Positions 32,795 to 40,403 are shown, numbered from the stretch's first letter. The stretch is 48,433 bases of DNA from Mycobacterium sp. D16R12 (GCF_002013465.1 NZ_MAFC01000034.1:1-48433), one strand, 5' to 3'. The notes: generated by a model from the sequence alone, not told the origin. A program made the numbers and translations.

Positions 32795-33238
32795 CTAGTA
32801 GACCGGGATATCGAAGATCGCCGCGGGGGCACCGTACTGCGCACCCCAGCCGGCCCAGGCGACATCGCTCGGTCCCACCCGCTTGTCGACGAGCGCCCAG
32901 CCCTGCTCGTCCTGATGCAGCAGGGCTACGTATTTCTTCGACAGAACCCCGTTGGCGGAGGCTTCGGCAAAGGGGGTACCGGCGTAGTCGACGGGACCGC
33001 CGTCGGGCTCCTGCATGGCCGACCAGAGGAAGACCCAGCCGTCGGCGGACTTGAGGCTACGTATATCCAAACGGACGGGCTTGCCGATCTGGGCCGTCAC
33101 ATCCGCGAGCGCCGGTGCCAGGATGGCGGCCGCTTCCGGGGACGTCGGGTCCACCGACGTCGCGCCCGGGTCAGCCGTCGCGAACGGCGCCATCAGCAGG
33201 CCGACCCACACCATCAGCGCCAGGAATCCGATCCGCAC
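32795..33238 (-). CDS. secreted hypothetical protein
   Basis: A 147-residue protein with a signal peptide (VRIGFLALMVWVGLLMAPFATADP, cleavage near ATA-DP). GTG 33238 is preferred because GAAGGAGGG stands 5-6 nt upstream. The mature part has no recognised domain but contains LDIRSLKSADGWVFLWSAM and KYVALLHQDEQGWALVDKRVG, reminiscent of small exported beta proteins. It is upstream of the L,D-transpeptidase on the same strand, so both may act in the envelope. Confidence 0.75.
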   Translation of the reverse strand: MRIGFLALMVWVGLLMAPFATADPGATSVDPTSPEAAAILAPALADVTAQIGKPVRLDIRSLKSADGWVFLWSAMQEPDGGPVDYAGTPFAEASANGVLSKKYVALLHQDEQGWALVDKRVGPSDVAWAGWGAQYGAPAAIFDIPVY

Positions 33239-33328
33239 GGGCCCTCCTTCGTTCCGAGACATTCGAACGGTAGACGACTGCCAGGCGCATATGCGGAAGA
33301 CAAGCCCAGGATTCTGGATCGACCAGAA

Positions 33329-33763
33329 CTAGACGTCGATCACGGCCGTATCTTCGGGGGCCAGTGTGCGGCCGTCGGCCGCGCGCAGCTCGAACCGTTG
33401 CACCGGGCGCGATGTCTCGCGGTCAACCAAGGAGACTCGCGGTTCCCCGGGGGCAAAACAGAACTCGTCGCTCCACTGTCGTAGGGCCACCAAGACGGGA
33501 AACAGCCCGCGCCCCTTGTCCGTCAGTTGGTACTCATGCCGCGCCCCGGACGGAACAACCTCGAGGACGCCGTCGTCCACCAATGTCGCCAGACGAGAAG
33601 CCAGGATGTTCTTCGCGAGCCCAAGACTCTTCTGAAACTCCCCGAATCTGCGTAATCCGTCAAACGCGTCACGAACGATCAGCAATGACCAACCGTCCCC
33701 TATCTCGCCCAACGGCCTGGCCAAGGTGCAACTCGAGTCCGCGTGACTGGCGCGACCCACCAT
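33329..33763 (-). CDS. HxlR-family transcriptional regulator
   Basis: A 144-residue winged-helix protein: SCTLARPLGEIGDGWSLLIVRDAFDGLRRFGEFQKSLGLAKNILASRLATLVDDGVLEVVP is the HxlR core (CxxxxxLxxIGxxWxxLI pattern, Cys11). ATG 33763 has AAAGGAGG upstream. It is divergent from the MFS gene with two palindromes between them, the standard layout for a local repressor of an exporter. The N-terminal Cys may sense electrophiles, as in some HxlR proteins. Confidence 0.88.
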   Translation of the reverse strand: MVGRASHADSSCTLARPLGEIGDGWSLLIVRDAFDGLRRFGEFQKSLGLAKNILASRLATLVDDGVLEVVPSGARHEYQLTDKGRGLFPVLVALRQWSDEFCFAPGEPRVSLVDRETSRPVQRFELRAADGRTLAPEDTAVIDV

Positions 33764-33777
33764 GGACAACCTCCTTT

Positions 33778-33831
33778 GGTTGCAATATGCAACCATTCAT
33801 GTCAGGCTTCAATGGTTGCGAAGTGAAACCA
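33778..33831. promoter_or_regulatory. paired operators between hxlR-type regulator and MFS gene
   Basis: GGTTGCA-ATA-TGCAACC (33778-33794) is a perfect 7-bp inverted repeat next to the regulator's ribosome site. A second, weaker copy TGGTT...AACCA (33813-33831) starts 35 bp further on, 20 bp before the MFS start. Two such sites fit repression of both genes by the HxlR protein. Confidence 0.6.
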
Positions 33832-33850
33832 ACTCTACCGAGGGGTGCGT

Positions 33851-35089
33851 GTGCTGACCAGACCCGTCATCGTGTTGTTCTCGGTTGCCTGCGGCCTCGC
33901 GGTGGCGACCATCTACTTCTCACAACCGCTGCTTGACACCATTGGGGCGCAATTCTCCATGCCCACAGCACAAGTCGGTGTCGTGCTGACACTCACCCAG
34001 TTCGGGTACGCCATCGGCCTACTGCTGATCGTGCCTCTCGGCGATACCGTCAATCAACGTCGGCTCATCGTCGGGCAGACCGTCCTGTTGAGTGTTTCCC
34101 TCCTTGCCACGGCGATATCGCCCAACGCCTGGACATTCCTGCTCAGCGTCACCGCGGTCGGCGCCCTTGCGGTGGTGACGCAGGTGATGGTCACCTACAC
34201 GGCGGTATACGCCGCGCCTGAACGACAGGGATGGGCCGTCGGCGTGGTGACCGGCGGCATCATCAGCGGTATTCTCTTGGCACGCACGGTATCCGGGGCC
34301 CTATCCGACCTGTTCGGCTGGCGAGCGGTCTATCTGGTGGCCGCCGCCGCTGCGGTCGCGACCGCAGCGATTTTGGCGCACGCACTGCCGCACTCCACGC
34401 GCACGCCCCAGGGGCTGCCCTACCGGCGACTGATCGCCTCCACGCTGCGGCTCCTGCGCGACGTGCCGGTGTTGCGCTCGCGAGCCATCATCGCGATGCT
34501 CATCTTCGCCGCCATCACCGTCCTGTTGACGCCCATGGTGCTGGCACTCACCGCTGCGCCATATCACTTGTCACACACAGAAGTCGGATTGTTCGGGCTA
34601 GCCGGGGCAGCGGGTGCACTGGGCGCGTTCAAGGCCGGATCGTGGTGCGACAGGGGCTTGGCCAACCGGGTCACCGGCGTGGGCCTGTCATTGATGCTCG
34701 CCGCATGGGCATTCGCGGCGACCCTGCGCTGGACCCTGCTTGGACTGACCGTCGCGGTCGTGGTCATCGACTTCGGGCTGCAGTCGGTGCATGTGGCGAA
34801 TCAGAGTCTCATCTACCGGCTGGATGCCGAACTCCACGGCCGCCTCACCGCCGCCTACATGACGTTCTATTCCATCGGGAGCGCTATCGGCGCCCTCGGG
34901 TCAACGTGGGTGTACGCGGCGCACGGATGGAGCGGTGTCTGCCTGCTGGGTGCCGTGATCAGCCTTGGTGCACTGTGCTATTGGATGGGAAGCAGCACCA
35001 GCTCGGGGGTGGAGGCCGCCGCGGACACCGACAGTCGCTGCTGGGAAAGCGCCGGCCATGCCTGCACGGCGCAGAACGGCGCGCACTGA
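33851..35089 (+). CDS. MFS transporter (AraJ/drug-efflux-like)
   Basis: A 412-residue major facilitator with about 12 predicted helices. The loop 2-3 motif PLGDTVNQRRLI is the MFS signature, and the segment GRTVSGALSDLFGWRAVY-like (TVSGALSDLFGWRAVYLVAA) is motif C/D-like. GTG 33851 is preferred over GTG 33845 for spacing from AGGGG. It is divergent from its likely HxlR repressor. The last 112 nt overlap the 3' end of the radical SAM gene on the opposite strand. The exported compound is unknown. Confidence 0.87.
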   Translation: MLTRPVIVLFSVACGLAVATIYFSQPLLDTIGAQFSMPTAQVGVVLTLTQFGYAIGLLLIVPLGDTVNQRRLIVGQTVLLSVSLLATAISPNAWTFLLSVTAVGALAVVTQVMVTYTAVYAAPERQGWAVGVVTGGIISGILLARTVSGALSDLFGWRAVYLVAAAAAVATAAILAHALPHSTRTPQGLPYRRLIASTLRLLRDVPVLRSRAIIAMLIFAAITVLLTPMVLALTAAPYHLSHTEVGLFGLAGAAGALGAFKAGSWCDRGLANRVTGVGLSLMLAAWAFAATLRWTLLGLTVAVVVIDFGLQSVHVANQSLIYRLDAELHGRLTAAYMTFYSIGSAIGALGSTWVYAAHGWSGVCLLGAVISLGALCYWMGSSTSSGVEAAADTDSRCWESAGHACTAQNGAH

Positions 35090-36531
35090 TCCTGTGCGGC
35101 GTGCGTCGCAACGTGCACGCAGCACTGGGTGAGCCGCTCCTCGATCATCGTCGACATATCCATGAACGGCTTGACGGTGATCCGCACTATGCGCTGCCCG
35201 AGCATGCGCCGCAGCTTCGCCCGGCGTCCCGGTAACGCCGAGGCGGCGAGCGTCATCAACGTGGAGATTCCCAAATCGCAGCTGTCGCAGATGGTCTTCC
35301 ACACATCGCCGATCGTCGGATGCGACAGGGAGGATTGCTCGGAAAGCAGACCCAATAACGACTCCTTGACCGCCAGGCGCAGCTGCTGCGGAACCTCCTG
35401 ATCGGCGATGCGATTGGATACCAATCCCAGGTTCTCCTTGAGACGATCATGTCCGATCAGGGAGGTCAGCGACCGCCACACTTCGGCGTCATCGCGCAGC
35501 ATGTATCCGACCGAGCAGCAGTGGGGATGCGAACACGGTAAGGCCGTTAGGTCACGCCAGGTGACAACGTCACCGGTCTGCGGGCCAAGACGTTTCAGCA
35601 CGCCGGTGTGGGTGAGCCGCGCCATGGGGTCGATCGCGCCTGCCCGGCCCGACCCGAACTGTGGCTGTATCGAGACACCTCCCACGTAAGGCGTGTCGAG
35701 GGCGAGCCGGATGACTGCGCCGATATCCGCGTCGTTGACACCGAGCGCCGCGGTCATGACCAATGTCGTGAAGATCTCGCTGTTCGAGAGACGTTGTACC
35801 GCCTCGGCTTTGATTCTCGTCAGATCGCCACCTCGGTGATGGCGAGAGGCGTCGGCCGACGGGCCGTCGTACTGGAGGTAGACCTCCACGCGTTCACGGT
35901 GATGAGCCAACAACTCCAGTAGTGCATCATCGCGCGCAATGAGAACACCGTTGGTATTGATCAGGATTCGGGTGATCGGGCGAGCCATCAGCTCATCAAG
36001 CAGCTGGGCAAGATTCGGGTACACGGTGGGTTCGCCGCCGCTGAGCATCAGGACATCCAGCCGACCGTTCTCCCGCGCAAGTCGCTGGTCGACATTGGCG
36101 AGCACCCGCTGCACCGGTACCACACCGTGCAGGTCCGGTGAGGAATCGGCGAAGCAGGTTGGGCAGCGCAGATTGCACGCCTCGGTGATATCGGCCAGCA
36201 GGATGCAGGTGTGCTGGGTTTGCATCTCGGGTAACCCACGCAGATACGCCATCGGGATGGGATCGAAATTGCCCGGCACATCCGGGACATGGGTCTTGGT
36301 GGGAGCCGTCCACTCCTCCAGGTACTCGAGGATCTCGGCGTCCTCGTCATACAGCGTGCGCACCAGCCCGTGTGTGCGGCAGGCACGTTCGAGCCACACC
36401 CGATCGTCACGGTGTGCAAGCCAGCCCGAGAGGCGGTCCACCTCCGCAAGGGGGCGCTCCGGGTTCGACTCGTGGCACCGCGGACAGAAAGCGTTGACGT
36501 ACCGCAGGATGCGGTCCCCGCGTAGCCCCAT
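34978..36531 (-). CDS. radical SAM protein of the tetraether-lipid-synthase (Tes / MJ0619) type
   Basis: A 517-residue enzyme. The radical SAM cluster is C119-NLR-C123-PT-C126, with the SAM motif SGGEPT at 164-169. An N-terminal knuckle C16PRC19 and C51RTH54 precedes it. Later clusters are C333...C338-C339, C415DSC418, and C470-C471...C483APFC487. This spread of extra Cys sets is the hallmark of the Tes/MJ0619 family, whose archaeal member couples lipid chains. ATG 36531 is used; the longer frame is not family-like. It ends a four-gene operon starting with an Lgt-like enzyme (38103), 11 nt after the previous gene. A lipid C-C or methyl transfer reaction is an inference. Confidence 0.8.
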   Translation of the reverse strand: MGLRGDRILRYVNAFCPRCHESNPERPLAEVDRLSGWLAHRDDRVWLERACRTHGLVRTLYDEDAEILEYLEEWTAPTKTHVPDVPGNFDPIPMAYLRGLPEMQTQHTCILLADITEACNLRCPTCFADSSPDLHGVVPVQRVLANVDQRLARENGRLDVLMLSGGEPTVYPNLAQLLDELMARPITRILINTNGVLIARDDALLELLAHHRERVEVYLQYDGPSADASRHHRGGDLTRIKAEAVQRLSNSEIFTTLVMTAALGVNDADIGAVIRLALDTPYVGGVSIQPQFGSGRAGAIDPMARLTHTGVLKRLGPQTGDVVTWRDLTALPCSHPHCCSVGYMLRDDAEVWRSLTSLIGHDRLKENLGLVSNRIADQEVPQQLRLAVKESLLGLLSEQSSLSHPTIGDVWKTICDSCDLGISTLMTLAASALPGRRAKLRRMLGQRIVRITVKPFMDMSTMIEERLTQCCVHVATHAAQDQCAPFCAVQAWPALSQQRLSVSAAASTPELVLLPIQ

Positions 36532-36542
36532 ACCCGCCACGT

Positions 36543-36998
36543 CTACTCCAATCCGTCCAACATAGAAAGGCAGCCCACGATGAACCCCGTCATGATCGCT
36601 ACCGTCGCCCACCCGATCATGAAACCGATACCCAGCCCGCGGACCCAGTCTCGGCCCCACACTGTCAACGCGAGCCCACCACCCAGGCCGACGACGGACA
36701 TCACGATGGCCACCACGATCGCCCGGGTGTCGGGCGAGAATCCACCACTCATCGCGTTCTCCAGAACCAGAAAGGTCCCGAACGTCATCACCCAGAAGAC
36801 GAAGACGCCGACGAAGGTCATCCCCACCACCGCACCACCGCTCGACTTCGGCGGCGGCTGCCGGTAGGGGTAGTAACCCGGCGGATACTGCGGATAGCCC
36901 GGCGGCGGTGGATATCCGGCGGGCCCGTACGGATTCGGGCCATACGGGTACTGGTGAGGTGGCTCACCTTCGGGCGGCGGCTGCGGCGGGGTGCTCAT
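36543..36998 (-). CDS. small proline-rich membrane protein
   Basis: A 151-residue protein with a long Pro/Gly/Tyr-rich cytoplasmic N-terminus (residues 1-50, PYGPNPYGPAGYPPPPGY) and three hydrophobic helices (about 55-80, 90-112, 120-143). Such tails resemble DUF4190-like actinobacterial membrane proteins. ATG 36998 overlaps the upstream stop as ATGA. It is sandwiched between another small membrane protein and the radical SAM gene, and may anchor or scaffold the enzymes (inference). Confidence 0.75.
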   Translation of the reverse strand: MSTPPQPPPEGEPPHQYPYGPNPYGPAGYPPPPGYPQYPPGYYPYRQPPPKSSGGAVVGMTFVGVFVFWVMTFGTFLVLENAMSGGFSPDTRAIVVAIVMSVVGLGGGLALTVWGRDWVRGLGIGFMIGWATVAIMTGFIVGCLSMLDGLE

Positions 36999-37330
36999 TG
37001 GTACAGCACCGGATTCAGCCCCGTGCAGATTCCGACCGTGAACATGGATACCAATGCCCAGCCGACCATCAGGCCCACCCCCCAACCGCGCTTATCGCGA
37101 TCCCCCGTTCTGATGAGCACCGTACCGACGCCAAAAGCGACCGCAATCCCCACCACGGCAACAAATCCGGGTACCGCCCCGAAGCCGGTGCCATACCTGT
37201 CGGCCAACGATCCGCCGACCATCAGTGCCAGGAATCCGAACACCGCGTTGCCGAGAATGAATGAGAGTGCACCGGCGACCATCGTCGCCCCGCTCGTACC
37301 GGGTTTGGGCTGTTCGGGTGGATAGCTCAT
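36995..37330 (-). CDS. small membrane protein
   Basis: A 111-residue protein: short Pro-rich N-terminus (MSYPPEQPKPG) and about three transmembrane helices (17-40, 50-72, 83-104). It starts in an ATGA overlap with the Lgt-like gene and ends in an ATGA overlap with the next one. It resembles the adjacent membrane protein in layout (Pro-rich head, helices, a GWGVGLMVGWA / GLGIGFMIGWA segment in both), so the two are probably paralogs from a duplication. Confidence 0.75.
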   Translation of the reverse strand: MSYPPEQPKPGTSGATMVAGALSFILGNAVFGFLALMVGGSLADRYGTGFGAVPGFVAVVGIAVAFGVGTVLIRTGDRDKRGWGVGLMVGWALVSMFTVGICTGLNPVLYQ

Positions 37331-38103
37331 GCCGTCACCACCTCCGCAAGGCGCCTGCGGAACATGCCTTCGTAGTACCCCGCACGGTATCCGCGCCACA
37401 ACCTCCACGCGGCCAGTGTCATGCCCAGCAGCAGAACCCATTGCGGACGAGTGAGATTCAGCCAGACCGTTTCGTTGGCGCGGGTGAATTCGACGAAGAA
37501 CCGGAATACCGCATACGCGGACACATAGAGCACGAAGAGCTCGCCGGGATGTGTCACCCGTGGACGCAGCCACCACCACAGCACGGCGAAAGCCACCAAC
37601 TGGAAGGCGATCTCGTACAGGAAGGACGGATGCATGGCCACCCCGGCCAGGCATCCCGGACAGTTCGGTCGCGAGGCCGGAGCGTGCACACCCCACGGCA
37701 GCGAGGTCGGTCGGCCCGGGGCCTCGGTGAGGTGACATCCGATCCGGCCCACCGCCATACCCAATGCCACCGCGGGCGCGAACAGATCGCCCGTCTTGGC
37801 CTGGTACCCGATGAGTCGCTTGGCCACCAAGACACCGACGTACGCCCCCAACAGCCCGCCGATGATGCTGCGCGACCCGAACATCCACGCCTCGACAAGG
37901 CTGGGATTGTGCGCCGGGTTCAGATGTTCGATCCAGCCAGATAGCCGCATACCGATCGCACCGCCGACCAGAGCGCCCGCCACCGCGATCAGTGACTGTT
38001 CGGCGGGAGCACCCCGGCGACGCGCTTCGTAGGCGAAGACCACGGCGGCAACCAGCACTCCGAGCCCTACGAAGAGCCCGTGCACGCCGATTCCCAGCCC
38101 CAT
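37327..38103 (-). CDS. Lgt-like (prolipoprotein diacylglyceryl transferase family) membrane enzyme
   Basis: A 258-residue polytopic membrane protein with Lgt landmarks: RSIIGGLLGAY (78-88), GRIGCHL (119-125), MHPSFLYE (157-164) and RFFVEFTR (201-208). Two classical Lgt residues differ: the His of FHGG is Ile81, and the Asn of GRxGN is Cys123. An extra C148PGC151 sits between GRIGC and HPSFLYE. This argues against ordinary lipoprotein acylation and for a related head-group or lipid transfer. It is the first gene of the operon ending with the Tes-like radical SAM protein. Confidence 0.82.
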   Translation of the reverse strand: MGLGIGVHGLFVGLGVLVAAVVFAYEARRRGAPAEQSLIAVAGALVGGAIGMRLSGWIEHLNPAHNPSLVEAWMFGSRSIIGGLLGAYVGVLVAKRLIGYQAKTGDLFAPAVALGMAVGRIGCHLTEAPGRPTSLPWGVHAPASRPNCPGCLAGVAMHPSFLYEIAFQLVAFAVLWWWLRPRVTHPGELFVLYVSAYAVFRFFVEFTRANETVWLNLTRPQWVLLLGMTLAAWRLWRGYRAGYYEGMFRRRLAEVVTA

Positions 38104-38162
38104 CGGCTCACTGTACGAGCCAGCACCGCAGATACGCAGGGCAAATGCGCGATTACCGGAAG

Positions 38163-39320
38163 TTACAGCGCGCAGCCCACCAGCACCGGCTCGGGGACCA
38201 GACGGACACCGAAGGCATCCAAGACCCCGTCGCGAACGGTGCGCGCGAGCGCCAGTAAGTCGCCGGTACGCCCTCCCCCGCGATGAGTCAGTGCCAGTGC
38301 ATGTTTCGTGGACACCCGCACCGAAGACTGCGCGTCCGGATAACCCCTGACGAACCCGGCCCGCTCCACCAGCCAGCCCGCCGAGAGTTTCACCCCGTCC
38401 GGGGCCGGATACTGCGGAATGGCGATATCGGGCCCCAGCCGTTCGCGGACCCGCGCCCGAACGGCATCCAGATCACCTTCGGCAACAACAGGATTCGTAA
38501 AGAAGGATCCGACGCTCCAGGTGTCGTGGTCGGACTCGTCGAGCACCATGCCCTTGCGCCGCCGCAGGCCCAACACCGCCTCGCGCACCGCCGGCGCATC
38601 GGTGCGCTCCCCTGGCTCCACCCCGAGCTCCTTGGCAAGCTCCGGGTAACGGATCGGAGAGCTCAGGCCGTCGGTGGACAAACCGAACTCGACCCCGAGC
38701 ACCACACGTGCATCGGTACCCTTGAGAATGCTGGTGCGATAGCCGAACCCCAGCTCGGCGGGCTCATACCAACGCACCTGTCCGGTCGTCCGGTCCAGCA
38801 CCTGCACGCGCCGCAGCAGCGCGGCCACCTCAACGCCGTAGGCACCGACGTTCTGCACCGGCGTGGCCCCGGCGGTGCCCGGAATTCCCGAGAGGCATTC
38901 GAGTCCCCCCAGACCGGCCCGCAGCGAGAGCGCCACAACCTCGTCCCAATTGGTCCCCGCGTCCGCGCGCAACAGCGGCCCGTCCACCGTCACACCGGCC
39001 GAGGCGATGTGTACCACCGTGAGGTCCGAAAGGTCATCGGCCAACACCAGATTCGAACCGCCCGCGAGCAGTAGGACGGGATGGCCGTCAAGCGCGGCAA
39101 GCGCGCCGGTCACCTGCGCGCTGCTCTCGCACCGAATGAGCGTGGACGCCACCGGACCCAACCGCAAGGTGGTCAACGGAGCAAGTGGAGCATCGTCGGT
39201 CACCACGGCGCCGAGATCCTCGATCATCGCGCGCGTTGTCGGTGCCAGAGTTATCGGTCTTTGCGCAAGCGGCTCATCCGCGCCCGATCGTCTTCGCGCA
39301 AGCGGCTCATCCAAGCTCAC
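38163..39320 (-). CDS. murB: UDP-N-acetylenolpyruvoylglucosamine reductase
   Basis: A MurB-type FAD enzyme: APLTTLRLGP, LLLAGGSNLVLAD, SGIPGTAGATPVQNVGAYG, and C-terminal KLSAGWLVERAG. It reduces UDP-GlcNAc-enolpyruvate to UDP-MurNAc. The open frame runs to ATG 39347. GTG 39320 has TACCGT (39328-39333) 7 nt upstream, a leaderless pattern, and is used here (385 aa). ATG 39227 would drop a repeat-encoded N-terminus (DEPLARRRSGADEPLAQR) that looks inserted. Equivalent to Rv0482. Confidence 0.88.
   Translation of the reverse strand: MSLDEPLARRRSGADEPLAQRPITLAPTTRAMIEDLGAVVTDDAPLAPLTTLRLGPVASTLIRCESSAQVTGALAALDGHPVLLLAGGSNLVLADDLSDLTVVHIASAGVTVDGPLLRADAGTNWDEVVALSLRAGLGGLECLSGIPGTAGATPVQNVGAYGVEVAALLRRVQVLDRTTGQVRWYEPAELGFGYRTSILKGTDARVVLGVEFGLSTDGLSSPIRYPELAKELGVEPGERTDAPAVREAVLGLRRRKGMVLDESDHDTWSVGSFFTNPVVAEGDLDAVRARVRERLGPDIAIPQYPAPDGVKLSAGWLVERAGFVRGYPDAQSSVRVSTKHALALTHRGGGRTGDLLALARTVRDGVLDAFGVRLVPEPVLVGCAL
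39263..39312. repeat. 17-bp direct repeat at the murB start (possible MIRU-like unit)
   Basis: GCGCAAGCGGCTCATCC occurs at 39263-39279 and 39296-39312, a 33-bp period. On the minus strand in another frame, 39310-39251 reads MSRLREDDRARMSRLRKDR then TAA. A related AGCCGCTTACGCGAGGATCG occurs at the end of senX3, encoding SRLRED. Confidence 0.65.
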
Positions 39321-39327
39321 GGGGGTA

Positions 39328-39337
39328 ACGGTAGCCT
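39328..39337. promoter_or_regulatory. overlapping divergent -10 boxes for murB and the DUF2505 gene
   Basis: Plus-strand TAGCCT (39332-39337) is 8 nt before ATG 39346. Minus-strand TACCGT (39333-39328) is 7 nt before GTG 39320. The two hexamers share two bases, so the promoters would compete, and both transcripts would begin at or near the start codon. Confidence 0.4.
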
Positions 39338-39345
39338 TGCCACCC

Positions 39346-39849
39346 ATGGCGCGCTCATTTGACCTGTCAGTGGAGTATTCGGCCAGCGCCGAGCAAGTAC
39401 ACGCGGCCTTCGCCGACGAGAGCTACTGGAATGAACGTCTGGCCCGCTCCGGCGCCGACACCGCCACCTTGGATTCCCTGAAATCCGAGGGCGGCGGCCT
39501 TGAAATCGTCACCACGCAGGTGCTGCGCAGCGATCGGCTGCCGGGCATCGTGTCGCAGTTTCACCGGGGCGACCTGCGGATCGTCCGCACCGAAAGATGG
39601 AGCGCCGTCGCCGACGGTGCGTCCGAGGGAACGGTGGTGGGCTCGATACCGGGCGCACCCGTCACCCTGTCCGGTACCGCACGGCTGCACCCCGGCGCCA
39701 AGGGGTCACGTCTGGACCTGAAGGTGAGCGTCGAGGTCAAGATCCCCCTGGTGGGCGGCAAGATCGAGGGCTTCGTCGGCGGAAAACTCATGGACCTGTT
39801 GTCTGCCGAACAGCGATTCACCTCGGAGTGGATCGCCACCCACGGCTAA
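39346..39849 (+). CDS. DUF2505-type (START-like) protein
   Basis: A 167-residue protein of the mycobacterial DUF2505 family: MARSFDLSVEYSASAEQVHAAFADESYWNERLA at the start and VEVKIPLVGGKIEGFVGGKLMDLLSAEQRFTSEWI at the end, both shared with the next gene. The fold is a START/SRPBCC helix-grip. The start is leaderless (TAGCCT 8 nt upstream). It matches Rv0481c by position next to murB. Function unknown, possibly lipid binding. Confidence 0.87.
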   Translation: MARSFDLSVEYSASAEQVHAAFADESYWNERLARSGADTATLDSLKSEGGGLEIVTTQVLRSDRLPGIVSQFHRGDLRIVRTERWSAVADGASEGTVVGSIPGAPVTLSGTARLHPGAKGSRLDLKVSVEVKIPLVGGKIEGFVGGKLMDLLSAEQRFTSEWIATHG

Positions 39850-39859
39850 CCTGGGTTCG

Positions 39860-40375
39860 ATGTCCAGGCGTTCGGTGTTCACGGTGAATTTTCCGGCTCC
39901 GGCCGAGAAGATCTATCAGGACTTTGCGAGCCGGGACTATTGGGAAACCCTGATGTCGGCGTATGGGTGGCTCACACCGGTCTCGGAGATTCACACCCTG
40001 ACGGTGACCGACCGCGGTATCGACGTGGTGGTCAAACAGCATCTGCCCCGCATCTATCTGCCGCCGATCGCGCAGAAGGTGATGCTCACCGACATGATCA
40101 TCACCAGGACGCAGCATTTCGACCCGTTCGATCAGGGCAAGGGGACCGCGATGGGCAGCTACGGTGCCTCCGTGCTTGCCGGGCCGGGCGCGTTCACCGG
40201 GGTGTGCAAGCTGTCCGATACCGATCAGGGTTCTCAGCTGAGGCTCTCCAGCACCTGCAAGGTGTACATCCCGTTCATCGGGGGCAAGCTCGAAGACCTG
40301 ATCCTGTACCACGTCAGCGACCTGTTCCGTGTGGAAGAAGGCTTCATCGCCGACTGGATCTCCAAGCACCACTAA
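39860..40375 (+). CDS. DUF2505-type (START-like) protein
   Basis: A 171-residue paralog of the preceding gene (MSRRSVFTVNFPAPAEKIYQDFASRDYWETLM... CKVYIPFIGGKLEDLILYHVSDLFRVEEGFIADWI). ATG 39860 follows TAACCT (39847-39852), which includes the previous stop codon, by 7 nt, so it may have its own leaderless promoter. The two arose by tandem duplication. The ligand is unknown. Confidence 0.87.
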   Translation: MSRRSVFTVNFPAPAEKIYQDFASRDYWETLMSAYGWLTPVSEIHTLTVTDRGIDVVVKQHLPRIYLPPIAQKVMLTDMIITRTQHFDPFDQGKGTAMGSYGASVLAGPGAFTGVCKLSDTDQGSQLRLSSTCKVYIPFIGGKLEDLILYHVSDLFRVEEGFIADWISKHH

Positions 40376-40387
40376 CGGTGTTGTCGC

Positions 40388-40403
40388 GTGCGGTTATCCG
40401 CAC
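40388..40403. terminator. bidirectional hairpin between convergent genes
   Basis: GTGCGG-TTAT-CCGCAC lies between the DUF2505 stop (40375) and the amidase stop (40403). It is short and lacks a T-tract, so efficiency is uncertain. Confidence 0.4.
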
